A stretch of DNA of 64,000 nt from positions 27,389,328 through 27,453,327 of the forward strand of contig OZ024728.1 in assembly GCA_964016875.1 (NCBI GenBank). Reading direction: 5' to 3'. The notes beneath the pieces are model-generated. The model was not told the origin of the DNA. It did no database searches and saw only the letters and a list, made by a program, of their open reading frames with translations. The DNA comes from Fallopia convolvulus (Eukaryota > Streptophyta > Magnoliopsida > Caryophyllales > Polygonaceae). How positions within the stretch are numbered: the first letter of the stretch is position 1; each line of letters opens with the position of its first letter. A program made the translations under genes and the position numbers. Positions 9,831-21,984 of the stretch are shown here, one piece after another.

Positions 9831-10619
9831 TTTATTTGCCTAACTAATTTTTATGCTAATTCATTTTTTAGTGGTTGCCTACCTATAGTGCAAATGAGAT
9901 ATTTGTGCATATTTCTTTTTTTTTATGTGACGGTTCTGTTTTCGGGGATTAGCAACATAGATGATAAGTTGATCTAGCATGTCTTTTTTTTTTTGAAATA
10001 GATCTAGCATGTTTTTTAAAACCTTTTATGAAAACTTTTCATATAACTGCATCGTAGAACTCATTTTTAAGCCAACTAACAATACACGACATAATATCCA
10101 AGATTTTTATATAGCATTATAGAATTCTAAAATTTTAACCCCCTTTGATATAAGTTTGTTGTCATATTATTGCACTATACTTACTTTGGTATGAATGTAA
10201 ATGTAGCACTGACATCAGTTGAGGCTCGAGTTCTGCATGTGCCTATGGTGTGTACTAGTTTAAAAGCTTCGTCAATATATTTGAATGCACTACGATTTTC
10301 CTATGGAGCAAGGGAATGATGAATCACCTCAATCATTGTCAAGTGCGAAATTGATAGACCTTGAGATAAAAGCTTCACATCTTGATAATGATGTTTTTTG
10401 TATTGTTGGATGTGATATAAGGTTGATTTTGGATGGTTAGTATTAGGGTGTTGGTGGATGAAGGTAGATGTTTTTTAAGAATAATTTGGTACTATTGAAA
10501 GTTGTAAGATAGTTTATTCAAGTTGTAATTATATTTGCATTTTGTTTAATATATGCATATGGTTTGGAAATAAGTTATTCTTATAATACATATTTGGTAT
10601 TGAATAAATAATGGTGGAT
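9831..10619. other. AT-rich spacer, nothing recognised
   Basis: No coding frame of note, no tRNA-like fold and no clear repeat were seen. Composition is plain AT-rich plant intergenic DNA. Confidence 0.5.
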
Positions 10620-11175
10620 CATAATATTATGATTTTTAATATTTTAAATACATAATAATATAACCATAAATTTTGACACTAAATATTTTCGAAGCCAATT
10701 TTCATGCTAAAAGGCCACGACATTGGCCATTAAATGTATTATGTCAATTCGTAGCCAAATTTCATGCTAAAGGCCACAACTTTATCCACGAAATGTATTC
10801 GAAGCAAACTTCGATACTAAATAGCCACGACATGTGGATGATGAACACGACTTATTTCTCCCGAATTTAGCCAGAAAAATACTTCGACGCTAACTTTCTG
10901 GTAAGATAGACTCAAACTTAGCCACGAAGTGTCTCCGGCTATACCATGTATTTAGCAGAATATGATTTTCGTACGCAATATTGTGGTTAAATAGGCACGA
11001 CTCAAAGGTTTGTGGCTAGTTTTCACGCTATGCTATACCCACGATCGTTTTAACCACAAACTTTTCGTCCTGGGAACACTGGTGGCTATCTTTGTGGCGA
11101 AGCCTTTTTCCTGGCTAACTTTGTGGCTTATCGCGTGCCAACGCTCCTGGCTATAGACGTGTTTTCCAGCAGTGA
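10620..11175. mobile_element. CACTA-type subterminal repeat region with one terminus
   Basis: The stretch is built from scattered short words in both orientations: TTAGCCACGAAG, TGGCTAACTTTGTGGCT, TTTCATGCTAAAGGCCAC and similar. This arrangement is typical of CACTA (En/Spm) transposon ends. It finishes at 11175 with TTTTCCAGCAGTG, whose complement CACTGCTGGAAAA resembles a CACTA terminal inverted repeat. The other end was not found with confidence. It is probably a non-autonomous or truncated element. Confidence 0.55.
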
Positions 11176-11489
11176 ACAGGTGGCGTCGAATCATTACTAG
11201 TAGAACATTCATGTTGCCTAGACACAACCATCAATGCAGTATACATCTCATCTGTCTCCCCGTGTGAACTCCATTGGTAATAGTGAGGAACAAAACCCTT
11301 GGTAACAAGATGATAATGCACCTCTTCTAAAGAAATAAACTTCCTATTCTTACATTTCCGACAAAGACACCATAATTCATGCGGGTTAAAACTCGCCATC
11401 GACATACAAAACTCAACAAATTGTTCAACGTCAGCAATAAACTGGTAGTTCAAAAAGCCGTCCATAATACGCAAATACATCAATTTCAA
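11176..11489 (-). pseudogene. CACTA transposase N-terminal (transposase-associated) domain fragment
   Basis: The minus-strand translation contains a small DGFL-type start, then VEQFVEFCMSMASFN, LWCLCRKCKNRKFISLEEV and HYHLVTKGFVPHYYQWSSHGE. The C-x2-C-KCKNRKF and KGF-x2-YY-W-HGE pattern is that of the transposase-associated domain at the N-terminus of plant En/Spm transposases. The reading frame is cut off at 11175 by the terminal repeat of the adjoining element and the catalytic DDE part is absent. It is a dead fragment of about 100 residues. No methionine at the family's normal start could be fixed. Confidence 0.75.
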
Positions 11490-12050
11490 TTTTTATTTCG
11501 CAACCACATAATCCCTATTTAGCGACCACGCGGTCGCTATTTCAGCATAAGAAGAAATTTAAAAAAAAGGAATCAACAAACACATAGAGATCGAGTGCAA
11601 CTCCATGGTTGATGAATCCATTCTATACAAGTTCAACTAATGAGTGGATGTTGGTTATGATATATGATGCTTTAGGAGATAATTGAGTTCATGAGTTGTC
11701 AGTGAAAGCATTGCCATGAAGATGGGATATTGTTTATGATGGAATTGAAAGTTGGTTATTGTATTAGTAATAGTTGTTGATACAATCGTGTTGGACTCCT
11801 TAACCGGTTCCTTTTTACATGCATTCAAGCTTTGTCAAACGATGTTAATTAGCTTTTTATTTATTGAGATTATTGAAGACTATTTTTGTTGACTAGTTTA
11901 ACTCGCTAATGTTGACAGTATATATTCTTTGCGGGGATATTGACAATACACACATCATGTAGATTTGAATTATGGGTATATGTAATGTTTGACTAATTGA
12001 ATTATGGGTATATGTAATATACAAAATAGAGTGCACAAACAAAAGGTTTG
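11490..12050. other. Spacer with a short perfect-stem hairpin
   Basis: AGCGACCACGCGGTCGCT at 11521-11538 forms a 7-bp stem with a 4-base loop. A tandem copy of the phrase GAATTATGGGTATATGTAAT lies at about 11967-12022. No gene is visible. Confidence 0.5.
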
Positions 12051-12480
12051 ATATGGATGGAATATTGCTATCCCAACTCTACTCTCCTAGATTTACTACA
12101 AGAAAATCACAAAGTCGAGACTACCAAAGGAGGAGGGCAATTGCCGACGGCCCAAAACTCCCAATTGGTGGTATTTGGTTAAAAATTGAAGCACGTGGTT
12201 GGTTCGCCGCCATTTGTACAGAGATATCATGTCTCCCTCATCCCATAATCCAATACGGCCTCCTTACATGCTGGAAAAAAAAACGGGGAATATATTAACT
12301 ATGCCACAAATGGATAGAAACTAACGGCAAGAGATGCCGACTAATTTTTTTTTATATAAGGTAAAAATCAGGCTATTTTAAACGAATCAGCCTACAACAT
12401 CCTTCTGGAAGAGAACATTCAGTTTTGAATGCATCTTTAATTGATGAAAAGATAAAATATGTAAGAGATGCCGACTAATT
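12051..12480. mobile_element. Possible second CACTA-like terminus and duplicated word
   Basis: ACTACAAGAAAATCAC at 12095-12110 resembles the common plant CACTA end CACTACAAGAAAA, and TTGCCGACGG follows at about 12140. The word AGAGATGCCGACTAATT occurs twice (about 12327 and 12464). The evidence is limited to these short words, and no partner end was found. Confidence 0.35.
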
Positions 12481-13034
12481 GAAACATATCCCATCATATC
12501 CAAGAAAATGGCACTACAAGCCAATTAAAATGATTAAATATATGTATAGTTCTTTATTCTTCTTTGTTTTTGTTTAATTTGGTAGAAAACGTCTATATAG
12601 AGCGTATCTTTTTTGGTCGAAACTATATAGAGCGTTCTACATTCGATACTAAGTGTTTTTTCTTTTATGAGTTGAAGTTGCACATTACCTAATTTAAGTT
12701 TAATTTCCAAGTAGACTCAAAAGAAATTTTAAGTTTTTAATAAAAAGAAACTATAAGCTAGTTTACAAAATAAACTAGGTTACTGGTTTGCTTGTAGCAA
12801 CTAATTTATTAAATGTTACTTACATTGGAGAGTGTATATATATATATATATTCCATCTCTTTATCATGCTTATAAAGTTACATAATCATATTTTTAAGTT
12901 GCATATTTATAAAAGTGAGTACCTCAATAGAATAAATATGCAACTCAAAATCATGAATACAATCATACAAAATCATGCATATGCAATTCAAAATCATGAA
13001 TATAAATTAGGCGCACATTATATATATATATATA
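12481..13034. other. AT-rich spacer with TA microsatellites
   Basis: Contains (TA)n at about 12835-12851 and 13018-13034. The second tract abuts the left end of the next element. No gene is visible. Confidence 0.6.
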
Positions 13035-15079
13035 GGGGAGGGATCCAGAGAAACGTAAATTGCAGAGAAACGGAATTCGTAATAAGAGTCGTTGGATTTG
13101 CAAGAATGGATGGTTAGGATTAGGGTGTAGAATAATAGGAAAAAAGAAAAAATGAATGATATATTTACTAAAATGGAAGTTCCTAGATTTTAGGCTAAAT
13201 TTAAGGGGGCGTTTTTTGGATAAAATTTGAATTTTTGAACAGATTTTACGAAAAAATCAGAAAAAATCTTCACACATTCAACGTTACTCATTGTAAATTC
13301 GATTATACTGCTTCAATATTCGAGTGCATAAATATCTGAATTTGTTATGTGTATGTTTGAATATGTGTTAACATTTTTTGAATATTATTCAAACGTTTTT
13401 CGTATTTGTCATGGTTTGAATATCTAGTCCACTTTCTTGAATGTGTATTATGTTTTGTTTTATTGGAAATAAAACTACGTATCGAATATAAGTGTAGTGA
13501 AACTTGAATAAGAAATTGTAATATGTTGAATATGATAAAAAAAAGGTCATTACATAAATTGCTAAAAATTAGAATACAATATTCGATTCACAATTCATGT
13601 ATACGAATTCAACAAATAACATATAAACATTTAGAGTAAAATGACGTCTCTTTAGTGTAAAGCGTCATCTTTGGTCTTTATCATCCTTCTTTCATTCTCC
13701 TTAGGCTTCTTTATGTTCTTCAACCATCTCGATATTTACCGAACTTCAAGACTACATATTCAACATATAATACATAAACATTCGAAATACAATAACTATA
13801 AATTCAAACTTGCATGTCTAAAAATCGCAAATTCAAATATCTTGTATTTTGTAAATTTCAACCTCATATTCGATTGTTAAGAATGCATATTCAGAAAATC
13901 AAATTGCATATTCAACAAAATATATATACTCAATATGCATATTTAATCGTTTAGTATGCCTATTCTTTCATTAACAAATCAATCTATTAAGAATTGTATA
14001 TTCAACAAAAAACACATAACAAATCAAATAAAATGCCTACGAATTCAAACAATATATGCATATACATAGATTCAAATAGGTGGTAGTACGTGAATTTAAC
14101 CTCATATTCGATTGTTAAGAATGCGTATTCCGAATATCAAATTGCATATTCAGAACTTCAAATTGCATATTCGATAAAATATACTCAATATGCAGATTTT
14201 AATCGTTTTTAGAGGAATTTTAATCGTTTAATATGCTTATTCTTTCATTCACAAATCAAATCTATTTAGAATTGTATATTCAACAAAAAACACATAAACG
14301 TTCAGAGTAAAATGCCTACGAATTCAAATAAAATATGCATATATTCATTCACCGAAGCATACGAGTTACTAGGTTTTTCTAACGAGGTCTCTGAATTTCA
14401 AATCAGATTTACTCACAAACACTATGAGCCTCATCTCATCCTTCTTGTAATCAATCCACACATTGATGGAGTGCTTGCTTTCCAATTCCACTTCATAAGA
14501 CTCTAGATTCGCGTTTAATACTGAATCGTGATTATTGTTCAGATTTATAATCTACAGTAGACAAATTTTCAGTATGAAGCATAACAGAAATGCAGATTAA
14601 ACATGTAAAAAACAAACAATTTATTGAAAGAAAACGAGAAAAATATAATTACCTAGTTGTAAATTCAGATTCACGGTTAAAACTGAAATCGGGGGAGAGG
14701 AAGAAGGAGAGCCCATCGCCGGAAGATCCAGGGTTGAAATTGACGACGGAGAAGACGAAATTTGTAGGAGACGAATCATCAAAGAAGAAGAGGTCGAGCG
14801 GGAGAAGAAGAGAGCATGAACGACGATGGAGAGAGCGCGCAGAGAATCGAGAGATAAATCTGATTTGCAAAAATTATGGATTTGGATGTGTTTTTATTTG
14901 GAAATAATTAATATGGAAGAGATAAATCTGATTTAGTATAAAAGATATGGAGAGAGAAAGTATTAAAATCTAATAATTCAATTAATTTGGATAAATCTGG
15001 ACCATCAATTTTTTTTAATCTAATGGCTCTTATTATGACACTAGTTTCTCTATAAGGAGGTGTTTCTCAAGATCCTTAA

Positions 15080-15081
<2 letters not shown>
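13035..15081. mobile_element. AT-rich element with terminal inverted repeats, inserted in a TA microsatellite
   Basis: The left end (13035-13115) and the reverse complement of the right end (14999-15081) share an ordered series of blocks: GGATC-x-GAGAAAC, AGAGAAAC, TAATAAGAG-x-C-x-TT-x-GATT, then GATGG. Both ends are flanked directly by (TA)n. This matches the behaviour of microsatellite-targeting elements such as Micron in rice (family knowledge), although relationship is not shown. The inside is AT-rich with many GAATAT/ATTCAA words and an internal duplication. A GC-richer stretch at 14690-14870 stands out. No transposase is encoded. Confidence 0.65.
13865..14165. repeat. Internal duplication within the microsatellite-flanked element
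   Basis: The phrase CATATTCGATTGTTAAGAATGC, followed by GAATATCAAATTGCATATTC-like sequence, occurs at about 13865-13910 and again at 14102-14150, with further partial copies of TCAAATTGCATATTC. Confidence 0.6.

Positions 15082-15147
<66 letters not shown>
15082..15147. repeat. (TA)n microsatellite
   Basis: About 66 bp of uninterrupted TA repeats at the right edge of the preceding element. Confidence 0.98.
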
Positions 15148-15149
<2 letters not shown>

Positions 15150-16125
15150 GAATGAGATGTGGTTTGGGCTTATTATATATCTATATAAAAAAAAGACAAG
15201 TGAATGTCATTTATATTAGTACTTAAATTTTTTTATACGTGAAAATAAAGTTTGTTATTAGTTAAAGTTTGTTATTAGTTTTAATAAACTTCACTAATAT
15301 CAAGGCCGTGTTGGGTTGAGCGCAAACATGCACAGATGGACCTAGCACATAAGTCCATGGATTTTCATCCTAAAACAAATTGACAATATGAGGAGTAACC
15401 TAAGGGTATATATGCTAAACAGTTTCTCTTTATATTTCAGATGTTGGATACAAATAATATTCTCAACATATGACGAGGAATTCACCCCTTCACTTCAGCG
15501 GGTCGGCTCTACCTAGTAAAGTGAAGGGGCGAAGGCAAGGATTGACTTAAAATCTCCCAACATCTCCCATACATCTTACCACTATTCGACCCATATTGAG
15601 CGCTAGTATAAAAATTTTAACTAGTTTAAATGGCTGGACAAGCTAGCACACACTAAGAAGCAACAAAGTGATAGACACGTGTTGTTATTTTTCTTCATAA
15701 ACTTGCAACCCTATGCCCCCGTTGTCTTTGTTATAAATTATCATATGCTTAATCGGGGAAACCCTCCATCCACTAGAATTAAGCTCCATTATTGTTGGAC
15801 TACCGACTACGACTGAGGTAATTAGTAAGCGTGTGTTGCTCATTATGCTTCAATCTTTTTGTTTACTATTTTATTTTCGGGTATGATAGCTAGTCCACTT
15901 TTCTTTTGATCGATATTACACTGACTTTTTGAGCATATATGCTCCTGAATTGTTTTGAATGAATGATTACATTCAAGGCCATCTTCTTGATCCATATAGG
16001 CATGAATGATTGGAATTGCTTTTGATTTTTGAGTCATAGGAGTTGGTTTAATTTCTATGCAGTTGTTTCAAGCTGAATCGAGCACTTGATTTGGTGAGAA
16101 TTAGGGTTCGACAATTACTCTCGTT
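15148..16125. other. Intergenic region and probable GA2ox promoter
   Basis: An 11-bp inverted repeat (CCCCTTCACTT at 15485-15495 and AAGTGAAGGGG at 15519-15529, 23-base loop) lies in the middle. TATAAAT at 15732 is a candidate TATA box for the downstream gene, though about 390 bp from its first ATG. Nothing else is recognised. Confidence 0.45.
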
Positions 16126-19100
16126 ATGGAGGATCTAAAACAGGTACATATATAATTGCTTGCTAATTAAGTTGATAACCTTAATTGGTAATTAGGGTTA
16201 TATACAACCAGTACGTGCATACGGTTCGTTGACCTAAACTAACATTAATCTTGCATATTTGTTGATCAGATGTGTAGGAGGAGGCCGGACACGGACCCGA
16301 ACCCGAACCCGCCCTTGGAGGAGATGTACAAGGCGCTCATCATGGATAGAAGCAATTCAGCTTCGGCTTCAGCTCATAATTTGAATTTGATAGACGAGCC
16401 GCCAGTTACGGGGGAAGAAATGGAGCTTCCGTTGATTGATGTAGGGAAGCTGGAAGAGTGCAAGGGGGAGATAGTGAAGGCGTCGAGGGAGTGGGGCTTC
16501 TTCAGAGTGGTCAACCACGGCGTCTCTCCGGCCATTCTGGAAGCCATGAGGGAGGAGCAGGCCAGGCTCTTCCGGGAGCCCTTCTTCCACAAGCAAAACG
16601 ATGCGTTTATGAACATGTCCCCCGGGAGCTACCGCTGGGGGACCCCTACCGCCACCTGTCTCTCGCAGCTCTCGTGGTCCGAGGCCTTTCATGTCCCTTT
16701 CGATGATCTCTTCTCCGCCGGCATCTGCACCTCTCCAAGGTACTCAGCTTAATATATTAATCAATTGCTCCAATTGTTATGGTTGGGGCGCCGGTCTCAC
16801 CACCCCCACAAGGTATGTATAATCATACACACATTTGAAAAGTAAATCTTGATCTGTAACTATGTGAATATGTGTATATTGCGGCTGATCAGACAATTAA
16901 TTAAAGAGCAGATATTGATGGCTCCATCCATACGTACGTACATATCTACTTGCCTAGACTACATTAATTCTCCTGCCATAAAGTATACATATGGTCGTCA
17001 ATGAAGATTTGAGTATTTTTTTATAGGTTTTTCTATCCTATGTCCTTTAGAGTACTTAGATTTAGTAACTAAAATCCTATTAGGAAATTAATAAATCCTA
17101 TCAAAAAAGTCAAAATAACCTTAAATAATAAAATTTAACAAATAATTTTCCTTTTAGGCTTCTTAACATATTCCTTTAGAGCATAAGTTAGAAAAATCGT
17201 TCTTTTATTGTTCTGCTAATGGTAAACTTTATAGAATAGGAATAGGGAGAGGATTACAGAAGGCCAACAGGCCATATCAAAACCAAACTACATCCAAAAG
17301 AAGCAACCTAGATGAAACCCAAACTCCAACAAGGCCATGATTTTGCACATCCACATGTTTCCACTCCATACTAGTCACGGCACAAGCCATAAAACAAGGA
17401 GCAAACCATCAAATGCGTCCTCATGAAAATGCCTCTACATTTTCATTCCACAAATGGCGGTAAGGGGCATCATTTACAAGAATATCTACCCATATCTACC
17501 CCAAAAAGCCCCAATCCGGAGAATCAACAAAGAAGGAAGAATAGAGAACATCCCAGAGCCCGGCATGGACCTCATGATCACTCATATTGATGCAAAGCAC
17601 ATAGAGTGGCATGAGATCCAATTGCACACTATTGTAGGCCAGTCCAATCTTTGCTTTCATCATGATAACATCAGTTAGAGCACTCAACAAAGAAAGGGAG
17701 AGCGGAGAGTTCTCCAAACCAAAAAAATCCCAAAACCTCCTAAACCCAGCAAAGACAACCCTGGAGGAAGCAAGTATCTACGACTAGATCTCAAGTTGTC
17801 TCCTCATAGCTTGCCCTCTTCTGCTTGTAAGCTTCAACTTAGTAGTGATTCTGAGTTTGCAATTCTCTATTGTTGGTATCGTTGTGGTAGAGTGTTTTTT
17901 CCCTAAACAAAAATAAAGCTTTTGTAAGCCTTGATATTTGGATATTGAATCCTCTTTTTCATATTTAATCGTCATTCTTGCTTAATATTCTTCTAAGCTT
18001 TTGTAATCTTCTTTGTGACATATTTTACCACATTTTTTTTAATATTACCCTTTTTAATCAAAATAATTACATCCTTTTTTTAGAGCAAAAAATAATTACA
18101 TCCTAAATTTTGAATTAAAGTAAAAGGGAAATAAACTAAAGCATGTTATTTAAGTCAAATTTAATGGTTTTTTAATATTTGTGATACATTTTAGAATGAT
18201 AATTAAAGTTGAACAGATGGATGTGCTTCCGACATAGAGCTGGAAATCATCTATAGATACCGATTTACCTGAGCACCCAATCTGAATAAACGGATATAAA
18301 TTCTAAGTCAAGTGGTGTTCTAGCAACAAGTGGAATGCTGGGTGGATCAAGTTTTATGCATGTAAGCATAGTTCCATCCAACCCACCACCTCATCCACCT
18401 ACAACAGAACTTATTTCACTCATTGATTTTACATATAAGTGGTTATTTGCTAATTAATTATTTAAGCATAGATATTATATTTTTGATTGTTTATTTTACC
18501 TACTTTTTATATTTTCCCACAATGAAGTTTTTTATAGTGCTCTAGATTTATGCTTGTTTTTTCTGTATTTTTTTAAACATTGGTCTGTAAATAGTTTAAC
18601 TTGGAAGATTTTTTTTGGTCAGATATCAATATTTGTAGTAAGTTTTCAGAAGAGTAGGTTTCAAGTGTATAAAATTAGTGATTAGGATTAGTATTACAAT
18701 GCTATGATGGTCATTGGATCAACGAAACAAGAAGTGGCAAAAATTATAGATATATAGTCATGTTTTTTGTTCAAGCGACCTACTATGTATATGCACCATA
18801 ATCATATATTTGAGGCTGTTAATCATGTAGTTTATGCAGTTGCAACTTTCGTGCATAAATACAAATCGTTAATCACACATTTTATCATACTAATCATTCA
18901 GTTTAATATATACATGCACCTTTATTTCACCAAAAAAAAATATGCACCTTTATTTGTACTTTCAATGCTTGGTGTACTTTTAGAACTTAGATTTGCACCT
19001 TTAAAATATACTTTTTGTATATGCCAAATTTATTTTTACATTATTCACTATTTTGTCACATTATGTTAGCTCTCAATTTCTTTAATCCATTGATAATCCT

Positions 19101-20669
19101 AGATCCTCACTACAACCTAAGAATGATCATCATATGATCAAACGTTATGAGAATAATACTTTGTGGCTACTCGTAATTATAAGGGAAATTTTCCTTTGGT
19201 CTCAATGAGGTTTTGGGCTTTTCTGTTGGTGTCTCGGAAATAACTCTTTTTCTCTTGATACCCCTCAGATTTAGGATTTTCTAGTTGGTGCCTCCTTCCC
19301 GTTCGAGTTAATTAAATGTAAACCCATCATTGTGTTCCTCACTCTTTTCTAGTAAAATTTAACTCTTAAAACACCTAAATTTATAACCCAACCATGACAA
19401 TTTCAACTCGCTAATTATAATGCAGATATGTCCGAAATTCCTCAATGGTGAGCAATAAAAAAAATATGTATATGCATAATTTAGGTTGACCCATTGCTAC
19501 ACGGCATAGTAAATAATATAATCACACTATTCAAATAGAAAATAAAATAAGGTTGGTGCTATGAGTAATCTTGGGCGGGGATGAGTTATTTTTCACTTTT
19601 TATTGGGAGCCTACCTGGAATGACTTAGTGGTAGGAGGTATGAAATGTTGACAGGTTCAATGAAATAATTAATCATTGTCTCTACTCTTTTATTTAGGTG
19701 AAAAATCAAGTACTAGCTTCTACCATTAGGTCGAGTCGGTCAGTTCACAAGCCGATTTACCTATTCTGTGTATTTTACTGACTAGTTTAAAAACACGGAG
19801 TTTAGAACTAAAAATGAGTTCCTCGTTAAAAAATAAAAATTCCAGCTCATTTGTCTTGCCGACAAGGAATTATATTAACTTGTGTGTCGACCTTCCACTT
19901 TACCAAAAGATATGTCGGGATAAGAAGGAGCATTCAAATAACATACCTAATCCAATCAAGTGCCAGCCAACCCGTCGGTACCTTTGTATTTTTGGGGAAA
20001 GAGTTCCGTACGTACTTTGGCAAAGGCTAATTAATTATAAGTTCCTTCTAACACTGTGTACGGAACATTTGCTGTCAATTCGATCATTTCAGGTCGCCCA
20101 TGAGATGCTTCGCTACAAAGGTGTCGGAATTGGCACAAGATCTTGCGAGCATATTGGCGGAGAATATGGGGCATGACTCGACTTTCTTCAAGCAAAACTG
20201 CTTGCCCAGCTCTTGCTATTTGCGCATGAACCGATACCCGCCCTGCCCAAACTACTCCAAGCTGCTCGGGCTGATGCCTCACACCGACAGCGATTTCCTC
20301 ACAATTCTGTACGAAGATCGAATCGGGGGTTTACAGCTTGTCAAAGATGGCAAATGGATTGCCGTCAAGCCTAATCCTGAGGCTCTTATTATCAACATCG
20401 GAGACTTATTCCAGGCTTGGAGCAATGGCATGTACAAGAGCGTGGAACACCGGGTGGTGGCAAATGAGATGGTAGAGAGATTGTCAACAGCATACTTCTT
20501 TTGCCCGTCGAATGATACGGTGATTCGGAATTGTACGGAGCCCACGCTGTACAAGCAATTCACCTTCAAAGAGTACAGGCAACAAGTCCAAACTGATGTT
20601 AACACTCTCGGCCGCAAGATCGGCCTCTCTCGCTTTCTCGTCTCAACTACAATTCCTATGCTATCTTGA
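16126..20669 (+). CDS. Gibberellin 2-beta-dioxygenase, C20-GA type (GA2ox8-like)
   Basis: A 2-oxoglutarate/Fe(II) dioxygenase that, by family, 2-beta-hydroxylates gibberellin precursors and so lowers active GA; cytosolic. Likely exons are 16126-16143 (MEDLKQ, optional), 16270-16739 and 20093-20669. The second and third join as AG|G in phase, with donor AAG|GTACTC and acceptor TTTCAG. Starting at 16270 gives 348 residues, close to the family's 330-350. ELPLIDVGKLEECKGEIVKA and SREWGFFRVVNHGVS form the N-terminal domain, and SYRWGTPTATCLSQLSWSEA matches C20-specific GA2ox7/8 proteins. Iron ligands are H220, D222 and H276, and R286/S288 (RLS) bind 2-oxoglutarate. The large intron of about 3.35 kb is AT-rich. 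The first tiny exon and the exact start are inference. Confidence 0.9.
16740..20092 (+). other. Large intron of the GA2ox-like gene
   Basis: GT at 16740 and AG at 20092 bound this interval. It is AT-rich and holds a block of different composition at about 17200-17930 that looks like inserted repeat DNA, but neither strand gives a recognised protein. Nothing else is identified. The next GA2ox exon is intact, so the insertions did not destroy the gene. Confidence 0.7.
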
Positions 20670-21409
20670 TGATCCAGTTAGCTAGACCGACTCCTGGATA
20701 TATATGGTGATAACTATACTCTTCCAGCTGCTTTAGATATCGATCCAAGCTAAGTTGAATAATTAAGCAACTTACAAATCATTGGCTAAGTTGAATAGTT
20801 ATGTAATTGCGCACTATTTGATGGTAAATTTAGAAACATATATTTTCTTAGAGAAAGGATCAAATGAACCGGCTCTTAATTAAGGTGTAACATGAGGTGT
20901 AATATAAGAACCATGATTGTGCAAATGTTTGACTGAATATTAATTAGATCTGAATGCATTAGTAACAAATTAGCATGGAATAAGAATTGTACTGCGGAGC
21001 GGAATATAGAACAACAATTAAATAAGGACACAGATTTATAGGAATTGGCCCAAAAGTAATCATCTTAGTCCAAGCCCTTTTCAAAAGGTGAATATGCTTA
21101 TTCCGGGTGCTCCACCGCACCCTGCCCTGCGTCATCGTGGAGGAGGTAAATCACGGGATATTCGACATAGCGGTCACGAATCGAATCCGAGACCTTACAA
21201 TCCAATTAGAGAGCATCCAAATCCTTTTCAATCCATCCTTTGTCACTGCGACATCTGTCCGGAGGCAAAAATAAATAAACAAGAGATTCAATCATCTTAT
21301 ATTAGTCACTTTGGTAAAATCTCTCGCCTTGGACTTCTCACCCAATAGATTTAATGGTTCTTTTATTAAGACCACAAGTTACATGGCAAGCACAAACTTG
21401 GTAGCTAGA
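20670..21409. other. 3' flank of GA2ox gene; possible SINE-like or repeat segment
   Basis: The region 21080-21250 has a composition unlike its surroundings. On the minus strand, GGTCTCGGATTCGATTCG is loosely similar to a pol III B box as found in tRNA-derived SINEs. No A box, tail or target-site duplication could be fixed, so this is a weak suggestion. No gene is seen. Confidence 0.3.
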
Positions 21410-21984
21410 TGTGAGCATGTAAAATTTAACCATCATTATTATTTTCTTATCAACTCCCATAAAGGTATTTTTATTTATTACGTTTTTTATATCTTTTATT
21501 ATTTTCATATAAACTTAAATATGGTGGTTATGCGAAATAATGGAAGATTTTATCTTAATTACAAGATAGAATTTTCGCTTGGAGTAGGGAGCAAGATATC
21601 ACTTGCTTGCGCTTTAAGGCATCGGGCCGGTCCTAGGGATAGTATTTTCGGCCCCCTAGCCTTCTCCCTTCCATTATAAATACACGTCTTTGCCGTGTAT
21701 GAATAGCATATTGAAACGCACCGTAAGAGCTTGAACGGGCTAATATTCACTTAGATTGTTTAAGAAAACTCATACTCGCTGAGTTCTTTCACTTTTCTTG
21801 TCTTTACCAATTCGACGCTCAATCGACGACTGCTCTTTTGACTTAGGCATCAAAGGTAGATTAGGGGATCCCCGCCCCCTTTGTCCATCGTTTTTTAGGT
21901 TACAGGTTAAGAAGCAGTTGGAACGGAAGGTGAAGAAGGAGCAATCAATTAGTGCATTAAAGGCGGAATTTTTGTGCACTAACA
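21410..21984 (+). repeat. 5' LTR of element C
   Basis: It starts TGTGAGC and ends about ...CTAACA, directly before ATTGGCGCGATCGCGGTGCG, which resembles the TTGGCGCCGTCTGTGG-type primer site of several plant gypsy elements. TATAAATA is at 21675-21682. It matches 31363-31848. Confidence 0.75.
21675..21682 (+). promoter_or_regulatory. TATA box in LTR of element C
   Basis: TATAAATACACG is preserved in both LTR copies (also about 31634-31641). Confidence 0.6.

Noticed and set aside
14590..14907. 105-codon plus-strand frame in the microsatellite-flanked element
   Set aside because: Charge-rich, no homology recognised, and an equally long frame exists on the opposite strand; kept only as a composition anomaly.
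15082..15147. CRISPR-like or satellite array
   Set aside because: Plain TA microsatellite; no spacer structure anywhere in the window supports a CRISPR array.
16369..16706. Other-frame open stretches over the GA2ox exon
   Set aside because: Shadows of the dioxygenase coding exon with no domain.
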